Shown here piece by piece: positions 55,512-64,000 of a stretch of 64,000 bases of DNA. The position numbers were made by a program, and so were the translations under genes. A model generated the notes under the pieces. That model saw nothing but the letters and a program-made list of their open reading frames with translations. It was not told the origin of the DNA and ran no database searches. Position 1 is the first letter of the stretch; every line of letters begins with the position of its first letter. Source of the stretch: Myxococcales bacterium (GTDB lineage Bacteria; Myxococcota_A; Polyangia; Polyangiales; Polyangiaceae); contig CANJCO010000002.1 of NCBI GenBank assembly GCA_947473045.1, positions 1 through 64,000 of the forward strand, given 5' to 3'.

Positions 55512-57194
55512 TCATGCGTGGGGCGCGTCGCTTCCGCCAGTAGGCACCGAAACTCCCTCGCTTACCTTCACACTATCGCGCCCAGACGTCTCGTCAATGG
55601 CAGCGTGCGAATTGGCGATCGGAATCGTCACGACGAAGGCGCTGCCGCGCTCGGCGCCGGGCTCGACCCACGCCCGTCCGCCGTGGCTGTCCGCGATGTG
55701 TTTCACCAGCGCGAGGCCGATGCCGCTGCCCCGCGCGCCGGGCGTCGAGCCGTCTGACGCCGACGACTTGCCGCGCACGAAGCGCTCGAAGATTCGCTCG
55801 CGATCTTCGGCCGCAACGCCTGGGCCGCGGTCGATGACGCGCACCGCGATCGCGCCCGCTTCGCGCTTCACGGAGATGGTCACGACGTTGCTGTCAGTCG
55901 ACGTTTTTGCGGCATATTTTAGCGCATTGTCGATGAGGTTGATCACCGCGAGCTGAATGGCGCGCTCGTCGATCCGCACCGGCGGCAGCGCGTCGTCGAT
56001 GTCGAGCTCGAGCCTCACTTCGTCGCGCTCTGCGCGGTAGCGGAGCACCTGAACCGCGCGTGCCACCACGTCGCCGACGTGCCCCTCGAGCAGCTCGTAT
56101 GCGCCCTTGCCGCGCTCGACTTTCGCGAAGTCGAGCACGTTCTCGATCAGTCCGCTGAGTCGCTCGCTCTCGCCGACGATGATCTCAAGGTACTCCTGTC
56201 GCTTCGCCTCGCTCGCGACGCGACCGGTCTGCAGCATTTCGGCGAACATGCGCACCAGCGCCAGCGGCGTCTTGAGCTCGTGGCTCACGTTTGCGATGAA
56301 CTCGCTCTTGAGCGCGTTGAGTCGCCGCTCCTTTTGCACCGCGAACAGAATCGTCGCCACGCCGGCCACGATGACGACGCAGGAGAGCGTGACGAACAGC
56401 AGCTCGAGCGTCTTGCGGCTCTGTACGCGCGCAGCGAGCTCTTCGCTCGCGCTCGGTGAGACCTGCAGCCGCCAGTCGTAGAGCGTCGTCGGAAACCGCA
56501 CGCCGACCGTGAACTCGCCCGAACGCAACGGCGGCCCGTAAATGATGCGTCCGTCTTCGTCGACGACGTTCACGCGGCTTTGCGGAGCGCCTCCCGGGGC
56601 GGTCTCGGTGTAGAGCGACGGGAGGGTGTCCTTCACGATGCGTCCGATGTCGTGCCACGCCACGATCAGGTACCTGCGGCCCGCGACTTCGCGCTTCCAG
56701 TAGCTGACGAGATAGCCCTGTCCGCGGTAGTCGCGGTGCAAGTGCCGCAGCTCGTCGACGGGCTGCGCTGCGAGCTCCATGTCGGCGTGCATGCGCTCGA
56801 CGAGCAGTCGCCGAAACGCCTCCTCCTCGCCCCACGCGCCGCCTGCGCGCGACGCGAACGCGATGACCGTACGCTGCTCGCTGAGCACGAGAATGGCGCG
56901 AATCGTGGGGGTTTCGCGCTGCGCCGTCGGCAGCCACCGCTCGCTCAGCTCGTCGAGGTGCGCGGGATCGACGATCGCGATCGCGACGTTGTCTTCGGTG
57001 ATGATGCGCTTGTCGAGGCGATCGGCCTTTTCCGTGGCGAGGCCGATCGTCGACTCGAGCACCGACTGCCGGCGGAGCGTTTCAAGTTGGAGCGTGGTGC
57101 GAAACGTAAAGTAGGCGAGCACCCCGACCGCGATGAGCACCGCGGGCAGGATCACTACCGACAGCAGGCGATCGCGTCGGGTCGTCGTGCGCAC
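55512..57194 (-). CDS. membrane sensor histidine kinase
   Basis: A 560-residue two-component sensor kinase. A membrane helix (~11-30) is followed by a periplasmic sensor domain (~31-265) and a second helix (LELLFVTLSCVVIVAGVATILF). HisKA carries the phosphorylated His in FIANVSHELKTPL, and the ATPase domain shows the N box (LIDNALKYAA), G1 (VIDRGPGV), F (ERFVRG) and G2 (GSGIGLALVKHI) boxes. No response regulator is adjacent, so it is an orphan. The 37-bp gap to the RRM gene suggests no operon. Confidence 0.92.
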   Translation of the reverse strand: MRTTTRRDRLLSVVILPAVLIAVGVLAYFTFRTTLQLETLRRQSVLESTIGLATEKADRLDKRIITEDNVAIAIVDPAHLDELSERWLPTAQRETPTIRAILVLSEQRTVIAFASRAGGAWGEEEAFRRLLVERMHADMELAAQPVDELRHLHRDYRGQGYLVSYWKREVAGRRYLIVAWHDIGRIVKDTLPSLYTETAPGGAPQSRVNVVDEDGRIIYGPPLRSGEFTVGVRFPTTLYDWRLQVSPSASEELAARVQSRKTLELLFVTLSCVVIVAGVATILFAVQKERRLNALKSEFIANVSHELKTPLALVRMFAEMLQTGRVASEAKRQEYLEIIVGESERLSGLIENVLDFAKVERGKGAYELLEGHVGDVVARAVQVLRYRAERDEVRLELDIDDALPPVRIDERAIQLAVINLIDNALKYAAKTSTDSNVVTISVKREAGAIAVRVIDRGPGVAAEDRERIFERFVRGKSSASDGSTPGARGSGIGLALVKHIADSHGGRAWVEPGAERGSAFVVTIPIANSHAAIDETSGRDSVKVSEGVSVPTGGSDAPHA

Positions 57195-57238
57195 GCCCGC
57201 AGCTTACGCCAAGCGCGCAACAATCGCGCGCGCAGGCT

Positions 57239-58981
57239 TCAGGCAGACGCGCCGGGCTTGATGCGGTCCGGGTCGATCACCACGCCGCGGGCTCCCAGAA
57301 ACTCCGCGAGCTGCTCGGCCATGTAGTTGACTCCGCTCGCGTCCATTTCTGTGAACGCTACGCCGTCGGTCGAGTCGGCGACGAGCACGATTCCGAGAAA
57401 GCGGCCTGACAACTTCACCGGCGCCAGGATCGCGCTCTTTGCGGCGCCGAATGCCTGGAACATGGGGCTCTCGCTCAGCGCCACGTCGCCCTCTGAGAGC
57501 AACAGTCCGCGCTGCTTGCGCATCGTCTTGGTGAGCAGCGTCTCAGACTCGCTGTAGCGCTTGAGCAGCAGGGCGTCGGCCTCGGCGCCGCGTGCGCTCG
57601 CGACGACGAACTCGCGCCGATTGATATCGTAGAGATAAACAATCGCTACGCGCGCTGGAAGATGCAGGGCCGCGAGCTCAAGGCAGAAACTCGCCCCCTC
57701 GACCGCATCGGACATGAAGTGCATGTCGTGCATCGACTCGAAAAGAACCGCGATGAGCTCCTCGCCAGCGACGCGCTTCGGCGTCTTTTGGGCGGGCGGC
57801 GGAGCCTTGCTGCGTCGCGGAAGTTTGCTTTCGCTCGGGGCGGCTTTGGGAGGACTGGCCGAGGGCCTTGGCGCGGCTGGCGCGATGCTCTTGGTCCCGG
57901 CCGGCCTTGGCGCGACGCTCTTCGCTGCGGCAGCGGGAGGGGCGACTGACGCAGCCTTTTCGGGCGCGCTCTTCGCGGCGGGCGGTACGGAGCGCGCGGG
58001 TGCAGCGGGCTGGCCCTGCGCGGGAGCGGGTTGCACCGCCGGAGCGGCCTGCTCCGAGCGAGCCTCGCGCATTCCCGATCGCGGGCCGGGCTCCGGGCGA
58101 TCGCGCCTCGGAAAGGCCTTTGAAACGTCGGTGCGCCAGTCTTTCCACGTGACCGTAGCCAGCGGCAGCACCTTCGGCCGGCCCTCGAACGCCTCGTCGA
58201 ACGCTGCGAGGTTCACGAGCTTTCCGGCAGGCGCGGAGGCAAGACGTGCCTGGATGCGCTCGAGCTCCGCGAGCAGCACGGCGACCGCGGCGGTCTCACT
58301 CGACCCTCGCGATACCTCGAAGGCGTACTCGCGGTAGGTGAGGGGAGCCGCAGCGGTCGGCTCCTGCTCGCGCTTCATCAGCACCCGGGCTCCGGCGGGC
58401 AGCTCTTTCTGCGTTTCCGCCTTTGGCTCGTTCTTTGGCTCGTTCTTTGGCTCGCTCTTCGTCTCGGGCTTCGTCCTGGCGACGAGCTCGGCATCGGCGG
58501 CGCGCACTTCGGTCCTGCTGTCCCGGTCTTCGGGCTTTGGCTCGCTCTTCGTCTCGGGCTTCGTCCTGGCGACGAGCTCGGCATTGGCGGCGCGCACTTC
58601 GGTCCTGCTGTCCCGGTCTTCGGGCACCGCGATTTCCGGCAGCTTGCCTGGCGCCGGAATCGAGACCTCGGGCCTCGGCGCCTTGGCCGCGCGCGGCACC
58701 CGCGACTTGCGCGCGGCCGGCGCCTCGCCGCCTTCGGTCAGGGGGGTGTCATTGCCGGTGCGCTTGACCTCGTAGCGGTTGCGCGAAGCTGGATCGATCG
58801 CCTTGCAGCCATCGGTCAAAAGCTCGATGGAAAAGCCGCTCATGGGCGTGCTGTCCCCGCGTAGCTTTCGAGTAAATTGAAGCGCCTTCTGCCACGAGTC
58901 AGCCTCGACGCAGTAGGACTTCGACTCGGTGTTCCCCATTGGGGTGACGTCGACGATCCATCGCATATCGGGACCAGACAT
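57239..58981 (-). CDS. GAF-domain protein with repeat-expanded linker
   Basis: A 580-residue cytosolic protein. The N-terminal ~60 residues (MRWIVDVTPMGNTESKSYCV) form a small alpha/beta domain seen at the start of several myxobacterial proteins. A long Ala/Pro/Lys/Glu-rich linker contains an exact 30-residue tandem duplication (PEDRDSRTEVRAA...). A second conserved patch (LTYREYAFEVSRGSSETAAV) lies before more linker. The C-terminal ~165 residues are a GAF domain (AVLFESMHDMHFM to ...VNYMAEQLAEFL), probably a ligand or redox sensor. Output partner unknown. Confidence 0.78.
   Translation of the reverse strand: MSGPDMRWIVDVTPMGNTESKSYCVEADSWQKALQFTRKLRGDSTPMSGFSIELLTDGCKAIDPASRNRYEVKRTGNDTPLTEGGEAPAARKSRVPRAAKAPRPEVSIPAPGKLPEIAVPEDRDSRTEVRAANAELVARTKPETKSEPKPEDRDSRTEVRAADAELVARTKPETKSEPKNEPKNEPKAETQKELPAGARVLMKREQEPTAAAPLTYREYAFEVSRGSSETAAVAVLLAELERIQARLASAPAGKLVNLAAFDEAFEGRPKVLPLATVTWKDWRTDVSKAFPRRDRPEPGPRSGMREARSEQAAPAVQPAPAQGQPAAPARSVPPAAKSAPEKAASVAPPAAAAKSVAPRPAGTKSIAPAAPRPSASPPKAAPSESKLPRRSKAPPPAQKTPKRVAGEELIAVLFESMHDMHFMSDAVEGASFCLELAALHLPARVAIVYLYDINRREFVVASARGAEADALLLKRYSESETLLTKTMRKQRGLLLSEGDVALSESPMFQAFGAAKSAILAPVKLSGRFLGIVLVADSTDGVAFTEMDASGVNYMAEQLAEFLGARGVVIDPDRIKPGASA
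58449..58628 (-). repeat. 90-bp tandem duplication in coding sequence
   Basis: Two adjacent 90-bp units inside the GAF-protein linker are near identical; one visible difference is gcatcggcgg versus gcattggcgg. Each encodes 30 residues, so the frame is kept. Shorter CTTTGGCTCGTT repeats lie next to it. Recent slippage or unequal crossing-over is likely. Confidence 0.85.
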
Positions 58982-59042
58982 ATCAGCGCGAGGCGAACAG
59001 GGTCAACGCGAGCGTGCTGGCATTTCAGCGCCGAGAGCGCTT

Positions 59043-60635
59043 CTATTCGGAGCGCAAGCCGTCGGCGGGGCGAAGTTTCGCTGCGTAAAGTGCGGGGTAA
59101 ATGGTGGCGATCACGCAGATTAGAATCGAAACGATGCCCGTGATGATGAACTCGGTGGGGCGCACGAGCACCGGCAGCTTCGAGATGAAATACACCTTTG
59201 GATCGAGCGGAAAGCTGTACGCGAGCAGCCCCTTGCAGACCGCGTAGCCCAGCGCCAGGCCGAACGTCGTGCCCACGATCCCGATGATCGCGCCCTGGTA
59301 GAGGAAGATGCGCAGCACGGCCGCGTCGTTCGCTCCGAGGGCCTTGATCAGCGCGATCTCCTTCTTCTTGTCGAGCACCACCATGATGAGCGTCGCGATG
59401 ACCGTGAACGCGGCTACGACGATGATGAGCGCGAGCACCACGCTCATGCCGATTTGCTGAATGAGCAGCGCGGTGAACAGTCCGTGGTTGAGCTCCATCC
59501 AGTCCATCGTGTGGTAGACGCTGTTGCTCAGGCGGTGGTCTACTTCGGCGGCGATGTCTTTGGCGTGACCAATGTCGTCGACTTTCATCTCGACGCCCGT
59601 GACGCTGTCGCCCTGCTCGTAAAAGGCCTCAGCCTCGTAGAGGTCGGTGTAAACGAGCTTCGAGTCGTACTGGTCGAAGCCGGCTTCAAACATCGCGATC
59701 ACGCGGAACTGCCGCGCGATGGGGGGCCGCGAGCTTGCGCCCAGCGACATGCCGATCGTCGGTGAGGTGATTTGAAGGCAGTCGCCGATGCCGACGTTGA
59801 GTTGCTTGCCGAGGGTTCGACCGATCACGACGCCCGGCAGCAGCGCCACCTGGGCTGCGCTGCGACACGGGTCGGGGTCGATCGCTTCGGGCAGCACGTC
59901 TTCGTCCGGCAACGTCGCTGCGTATCCGCCGTCGGGCACCACACTGCCGGCGAGTCCCTGTTCCGTCGCGCCGGCGTCGAGCGTGTCTTCGAGGCCGGGA
60001 GCCTTCGCTGCGTTGGCCGCGGACGGCTGCTCGTTGAGCTCGCGGATTGCATCGAGCAGGCTTTGCCGTCCGCCATCGAGCGGATCGCGGATCGCGCTCG
60101 GATCGGAGTCCGCGTGCTGCGTCAGCGGGGCCTTTGCGTGCTCGTTCGCAGTCGTCGCAGGCGCCGTTCGAAACGGATCGCGCGGGCGCTCCGCGGGCTT
60201 GGCTCCTGCCTTGCGCAGGCCGTCGAGGCTGCCTCCCGGCAGGATGTGCCTGGGCAGGTCGAGGACGGTCGGCATCGCCTCGGGATCGACGCCCTTGAGC
60301 AGAACGCCGGTGGCAGTGCGGTCGCCGTGCGTCACCATCATCGGGTTGATGATGAACGGGGCGACGCCGATCACTCCCGGAACGCCGGCGCACTTCTTCA
60401 TCACGTCGCGATATTCGCGAAAATCGAGCGAGTACTTTAGCACAAGGACGTGCGCGTTGACGCCCAGCACCTTTTCGCGAAATTGCTCCTGAAAGCCGCC
60501 GGTCACGCTCATTACGGTCGCGAGCGCGGCGACGCCGAGCATGACCCCGAGCATCGCGAACGCGGTGCCAACGGAGATGAAGGCGCGTTTTTTCGACGCC
60601 ATGTATCGGAACGCAAGCTCAAGCGGGTAGCCCAT
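59043..60635 (-). CDS. LolC/LolE-like lipoprotein-releasing permease
   Basis: A 530-residue inner-membrane protein of the LolC/E (MacB-type) family, which extracts lipoproteins for transport to the outer membrane. The N-terminal helix follows LAFRYMASKKRAFISVGTAF, the FtsX domain at the C-terminus has three helices (LALIIVVAAFTVIATLIMVV, GAIIGIVGTTFGLALGYAVC, IITGIVSILICVIATIYPAL), and the typical coupling segment DKKKEIALIKALGAND is present. The family is usually 400-415 residues; here about 120 hydrophilic residues (PAERPRDPFRTAPATTANEH onward) are inserted in the periplasmic domain. The LolD ATPase gene is not in the window. Confidence 0.88.
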   Translation of the reverse strand: MGYPLELAFRYMASKKRAFISVGTAFAMLGVMLGVAALATVMSVTGGFQEQFREKVLGVNAHVLVLKYSLDFREYRDVMKKCAGVPGVIGVAPFIINPMMVTHGDRTATGVLLKGVDPEAMPTVLDLPRHILPGGSLDGLRKAGAKPAERPRDPFRTAPATTANEHAKAPLTQHADSDPSAIRDPLDGGRQSLLDAIRELNEQPSAANAAKAPGLEDTLDAGATEQGLAGSVVPDGGYAATLPDEDVLPEAIDPDPCRSAAQVALLPGVVIGRTLGKQLNVGIGDCLQITSPTIGMSLGASSRPPIARQFRVIAMFEAGFDQYDSKLVYTDLYEAEAFYEQGDSVTGVEMKVDDIGHAKDIAAEVDHRLSNSVYHTMDWMELNHGLFTALLIQQIGMSVVLALIIVVAAFTVIATLIMVVLDKKKEIALIKALGANDAAVLRIFLYQGAIIGIVGTTFGLALGYAVCKGLLAYSFPLDPKVYFISKLPVLVRPTEFIITGIVSILICVIATIYPALYAAKLRPADGLRSE

Positions 60636-60659
60636 GACGAAGCCTCGGCTCTAGCACGG

Positions 60660-60760
60660 TCAGGGGCGCCCGAGCTGTCGCATCGCCCGCTCGCCCTCCG
60701 GCATCAAATGTGCCGACCCGGCGCCCCGGACAGCAAGATAATGAGCCCCGGCGCCCCTGA
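60660..60760. repeat. 11-bp inverted repeat in a divergent promoter region
   Basis: TCAGGGGCGCC (60660-60670) and GGCGCCCCTGA (60750-60760) form a perfect inverted pair 79 bp apart, with partial matching outwards (ACGRTCAGG...). They lie between the divergent lolC/E-like and kinase genes (189-bp region). CCCTGAACACGTTCGGGG further on (60782-60800) is another palindrome ahead of the kinase start. Possible regulator sites or a tiny mobile element remnant. Confidence 0.45.
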
Positions 60761-60824
60761 TCGTCCTAAACTCTGCCTGCCCCTGAACACGTTCGGGGCA
60801 CTTGTCCGTAAGCAGACCTGACCT

Positions 60825-62432
60825 ATGAGTGAAATCGACTTCGAGCCCACCGTTCCCCCTGATGTCGCCGACGGCGATGCGTCCGCCCTGCTCAGCGAGC
60901 GTCAAATTCGAGTTGCTGGCGAGCTCCCCGCCGAACCGCTCGACCCGCTCATCGGAAGGGTGCTCGACGGGCGCTACCAGGTCGAAGCGGTGCTCGGACA
61001 GGGCGGCATGGGCGTCGTCTACCGGGGGCGGCACAAGGTCATCGACAAAAAAGTCGCGATCAAGGTGCTGCGCGGCGAAATGGCCCGCGACCACGAGGTC
61101 ACCGAGCGGTTTCTCCAGGAGGCCAAGGCGGCCTCGTCGATCGGCAATCAGCACATCATCGACATCTCCGATTTCGGCGCTTTGCCCGATGGCGCGACCT
61201 ATTTCGTGATGGAATTCCTCGACGGCAAGAGCCTCTCTGCGCTCCACGAGGAGGTGAAGCCGCTGCCCGTCCCGCGCATCGTGGCGATCGCCAAGCAGAT
61301 CGCGCAGGGCCTTTCGGCCGCGCACGCCGCCGGCATCGTGCACCGCGACCTGAAGCCCGACAACATCATGTTGGTCGCGCGCGGCGGCTCGAAAGACTTC
61401 GTGAAGATCCTCGATTTCGGCATCGCGAAGGTCGGCAGCGGTCAGACCAACCGCCTCACGCGCGCGGGCTCCATCTTTGGTACGCCGCACTACATGTCCC
61501 CCGAGCAGGCGGCGGGTGCAGCGGTCAATCACGCGACCGACATCTACTCGCTCGGCATTATTCTCTACGAGCTGGCCGCCGGGAAGGTGCCTTTCGACGC
61601 CGAAAACTTCATGGGCATTTTGACGATGCACATGTACAAGGCGCCGCCGCCAATGCGGGCGCTGGTGCCGCAACCCGACGTGCCGCCCGGCCTCGACGCG
61701 ATCGTCCTCAAGTGCCTGTCGAAGAAGCCCGAGTCGCGCTACGCGTCGATGGACGAGCTCGTCGCTGACCTCGAAAAGTTCGAAGCGGGCGGCATGCCCG
61801 ATGCCGTAAACGAGATGATGGCCCGCTCGGGCGGCTTCAACGTGCCGGCGGACTACTTCCGCTCCAGCATGCCGCCGCCGGTTCCGGGCTCCCCGCGCCG
61901 GGGCTCGCGACGGTGGCCCCTGTACGCGGGGCTCGCGGGCGTCGGCGCAGCCGTGCTCATCGTTGTTGGCATTTTTGCGAGCAGCGCAAGCGTCGGGGCG
62001 CAGTCTCAGCCGAACAACGCGCCGACCGCCGCGACGGTCGCCGCTCCGGTGAAGGCGCCCGATGTGGCTCCCCCGGTAGCGTCTTCGTCGGCGGCTCCGC
62101 GCAGCGCAGTCCCGGTGTCGATCGAGCCGCCGGACGCCGTGGCCACAGTCGATGGCGCCCCGCAAAAGACCAACCCGTTCGTGCTTCAGATCCCGGCGGG
62201 CGAGTCGGCGCAGGTCGTCGTGGCGCGGGCCGGATACGCTACGCAAACCGTCACGGTGTTGGCCAGTGAGCCGTCGCGCATTGTGCGGCTCGTAGCGCAG
62301 CCTGCTGCGTCGGGGGTCGCTGTAAAACCTCTCGCGACCGGCGCGCCTTCCGCCACCGTGACGCGCCCGCCGCCGACTGGCACAAAGCCGTCAGGCGGGT
62401 CGCTCTCGCTCGAAAAAGACCCCTGGAAATAG
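60825..62432 (+). CDS. Ser/Thr protein kinase with transmembrane helix and PEGA domain
   Basis: A 535-residue receptor-type kinase. The kinase domain (~48-330) shows GQGGMGVVY, AIKV, HRDLKPDN, DFGIAK and the activation loop GTPHYMSPEQ. A membrane helix (PLYAGLAGVGAAVLIVVGIF) leads to a Pro/Ala-rich extracytoplasmic linker and a PEGA domain (PVSIEPPDAVATVDGAPQKT...VVVARAGYATQTV). Such kinases are numerous in Myxococcota and sense external signals. All catalytic residues are visible. It stops directly next to the convergent gene (TAGCTA, 0-bp gap). Confidence 0.93.
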   Translation: MSEIDFEPTVPPDVADGDASALLSERQIRVAGELPAEPLDPLIGRVLDGRYQVEAVLGQGGMGVVYRGRHKVIDKKVAIKVLRGEMARDHEVTERFLQEAKAASSIGNQHIIDISDFGALPDGATYFVMEFLDGKSLSALHEEVKPLPVPRIVAIAKQIAQGLSAAHAAGIVHRDLKPDNIMLVARGGSKDFVKILDFGIAKVGSGQTNRLTRAGSIFGTPHYMSPEQAAGAAVNHATDIYSLGIILYELAAGKVPFDAENFMGILTMHMYKAPPPMRALVPQPDVPPGLDAIVLKCLSKKPESRYASMDELVADLEKFEAGGMPDAVNEMMARSGGFNVPADYFRSSMPPPVPGSPRRGSRRWPLYAGLAGVGAAVLIVVGIFASSASVGAQSQPNNAPTAATVAAPVKAPDVAPPVASSSAAPRSAVPVSIEPPDAVATVDGAPQKTNPFVLQIPAGESAQVVVARAGYATQTVTVLASEPSRIVRLVAQPAASGVAVKPLATGAPSATVTRPPPTGTKPSGGSLSLEKDPWK

Positions 62433-64000
62433 CTACGGAACCAGCGTGAACGCGCTGCCGCTGAACGCGTAGCGCGCCCGCGCGACGCCACCCCAGGGCA
62501 GCAAGAGCGGCTCGATGGTGCCCTCGCCGGGCTTGTCCTGCGCCCACGGGTAGCTCTTGTCGGTCCACCCGGTGGCGCGTCCGGGGCGGGCGTCGACTTC
62601 GAAGCGCTTGCCGTCCGCCGACGGCACGAACTGCACGAGCCCCTGTACGCGCCGCGGGCCCTGCGCGCGCCCGGTCTCGATCGAAAACACGCGCGAGAGG
62701 GCGTCGGATCGCAATTGATAGACGAACAGGACGTCCATCTCGACGACGCCCCGACCCGCGGCGGGTACGTGCCGCACGCCGCGCACGACGAGCTCTGCGG
62801 CGCCGTCGCCAGTGAGGTCGCGGGCGGTCACTTCGAGCACGTCGGCTCCGTCGGAAAACTGGGCGAGCGTCACAAAAGAATACGCATTTCCGCCCTTGAA
62901 TCCGGGACCGAAAACCACGAGGTCGCGACCGAACAGCGCCACGCGTTCGGCTCTGGCGTCGCCGCCGAGATCGACCTCGAGGTCAACCTTGGGCTTCGCG
63001 TCTGAAGCGACCCCGTGGTCAGCCCGGTAGCGATCGAGCAGGGCCTTGCTGAGCTCGCTGCTGGCGCGAACGACAGGGGTTTTTGGCTCCTGAAGCGGCG
63101 CGGGCGCGGTCGCAGGCCCCGGCGAAGGCTTTTGGGCGACCTCGCGCGCTTTGACGAACCTGCGGCCGTCGAACCGGTAGACCTGCGATTCAATCGCGCC
63201 CCACGGCAGCAACACCGGCTCGACGTCGGCGTTCGTCGGCTCTGCGTAGCTGGCAGCATCCCAGTTTTTCGCAGGCTCGTAGCGGATCTCGATTTCGCGG
63301 CCCGTGATTCGCGCAGTGTTGACGAGCTTCTTCTCGCCGCCTGTGACCGCGAGCTCGTGCGAGAACGTGGTGGTTGGCTCGTCGCCGAAGAAGCTCCACA
63401 CCTCAAGGATCTCGCGGTCGGCGCCCATCGAAAAGCGCCGCCGAAGCAGCAAGTCGTCGCGGCTGCGGCCTGTGATGTCCCTCGCGTCGAGGCGGATCAG
63501 ATCGCCGCTGAGATCGCGGTAAAAGAACTCGCGTCCGTGCCGGTAAGACGACCCGGTGATCGTCAGCGTGTGATCGTAGACCGAAATGCGCTCTTTCATG
63601 CCGTCGCCGTTGATGTCGGCGTAGACGTCGATCGAAGGCGTCGTCGCGAGCATGCCCCGCTGGGCGAGCAAATTTTCGATGAGCGACTGCTCCGCCTCGT
63701 TCGGCAGCGCCGCGAGCTCTCCGGGGTGCTGCGCGTCGCCGGCCGAAGTCGCGACGACCGACTTGACCTTCGAAGAACCTTGCGCGTCGTAGTAGCGGGC
63801 AGCACCACGCATGCCCACGCGGGTCGTCCGGGCCTCCGGTATCGCGGCCCACGGCACCTGCGCCTCGAACGCGTAGCCTTTGTCGGAGGGCGCTTCGACG
63901 ATCTTTGCGCCGGGCACGTCGCGGCCGCGCTGCGGTCCGCTCGCGTAACGCACGCGGCCCTCGGTTTCGCCGGGTTTTCCCGCAAAAAAGGCGATCTCGA
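62433..64000 (-). CDS. CBM9-like exported protein, 5' end beyond the window
   Basis: The frame is open to the right edge, so the true start is outside; the listed GTG at 63953 is internal. The visible N-terminal part (GYAFEAQVPWAAIPEARTTR, VGMRGAARYYDAQG) matches the end of a CBM9/DOMON-like domain as in the 3847-4638 lipoprotein. Then come two similar ~170-residue alpha/beta domains (STPSID-type strand VYADINGDGMKERISVYDHT, and VEVDLGGDARAERVALFGRD written as VDLEVDLGGDARAERVALFG), each ending VEPVLLPWGAIESQVYRFDG or EPLLLPWGGVARARYAFSGS. The DxNGDG and DLTGDGAAE loops suggest FG-GAP-like calcium sites. Function unknown. Confidence 0.75.
   Translation of the reverse strand, partial: EIAFFAGKPGETEGRVRYASGPQRGRDVPGAKIVEAPSDKGYAFEAQVPWAAIPEARTTRVGMRGAARYYDAQGSSKVKSVVATSAGDAQHPGELAALPNEAEQSLIENLLAQRGMLATTPSIDVYADINGDGMKERISVYDHTLTITGSSYRHGREFFYRDLSGDLIRLDARDITGRSRDDLLLRRRFSMGADREILEVWSFFGDEPTTTFSHELAVTGGEKKLVNTARITGREIEIRYEPAKNWDAASYAEPTNADVEPVLLPWGAIESQVYRFDGRRFVKAREVAQKPSPGPATAPAPLQEPKTPVVRASSELSKALLDRYRADHGVASDAKPKVDLEVDLGGDARAERVALFGRDLVVFGPGFKGGNAYSFVTLAQFSDGADVLEVTARDLTGDGAAELVVRGVRHVPAAGRGVVEMDVLFVYQLRSDALSRVFSIETGRAQGPRRVQGLVQFVPSADGKRFEVDARPGRATGWTDKSYPWAQDKPGEGTIEPLLLPWGGVARARYAFSGSAFTLVP

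Noticed and set aside
62427-62438. TAGCTA and TAGGCTA at convergent stops as special signals
   Set aside because: A TAG facing a TAG on the other strand gives this palindrome by chance; two cases are not enough.

Overview
The window is a high-GC bacterial chromosome segment of the Myxococcota (Polyangia-like) type. This is inferred from style and content: many secreted lipoproteins with Asp/Ala/Pro-rich linkers, a protein with a MYXO-CTERM-like tail, AgmX/PglI-type and PEGA-domain proteins, large Ser/Thr kinases with C-terminal ATPase/TPR modules, and a tandem-RRM RNA-binding protein. Essential housekeeping genes are interspersed with lineage-specific envelope proteins. No rRNA, CRISPR array or intact mobile element was seen. 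Starts are often internal to the listed ORFs, and I trimmed them by homology, signal peptides or Shine-Dalgarno sites.

Layout. 1-1905: end of an FG-GAP repeat protein, a tyrosine-recombinase remnant and a MYXO-CTERM-like surface protein. 2119-3741: hisS convergent with a tRNA-His gene that lacks G-1 and carries G1-U72 and A73. 3847-6869: CBM9-like lipoprotein, GH57 glucan branching enzyme, Cys-rich lipoprotein. 6956-14371: dapA-dapB, a PEGA protein, rsmD, an AgmX/PglI-type protein, then a tight run of small lipoprotein, M29-like protein, truA and GNAT. 14474-18869: HtrA/DegP-type protease, NAD-dependent epimerase, DUF481 porin-like protein, SDR. 18873-22796: giant PknK-like kinase. 22907-25541: an uncharacterised three-gene operon. 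25613-29274: two large lipoproteins. 29463-35132: secA, a lipoprotein, murA, hisG (short form). 35139-38846: comEA-like, a 79-aa protein, comM and recA. 39049-42603: lipoprotein, MOP-type flippase, propeller lipoprotein. 42652-50648: a minus-strand type IV pilus minor-pilin/PilY1 operon. 50816-58981: lipoproteins, divergent RNase HII-like protein, RRM protein, sensor kinase, GAF protein. 59043-64000: LolC/E-like permease, PEGA-tailed kinase and a truncated CBM9-like protein.

How the genes work together. Lysine/DAP (dapA, dapB) and murA feed peptidoglycan. SecA, DegP, the LolC/E-like permease and the many lipoproteins form an envelope theme. The pilus operon with comEA, comM and recA about 5 kb away gives DNA-uptake and recombination potential (inference).

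The two observations I value most are these. First, an apparent alphaproteobacterial-type HisRS/tRNA-His pair: the tRNA shows the non-canonical identity elements and the enzyme shows the matching divergent motifs. Second, a family of ~120-152 bp multi-hairpin repeats (three long copies, one fragment) that each abut or supply the stop codon of a gene, with a TAGCAGG signature also present at two further stops.
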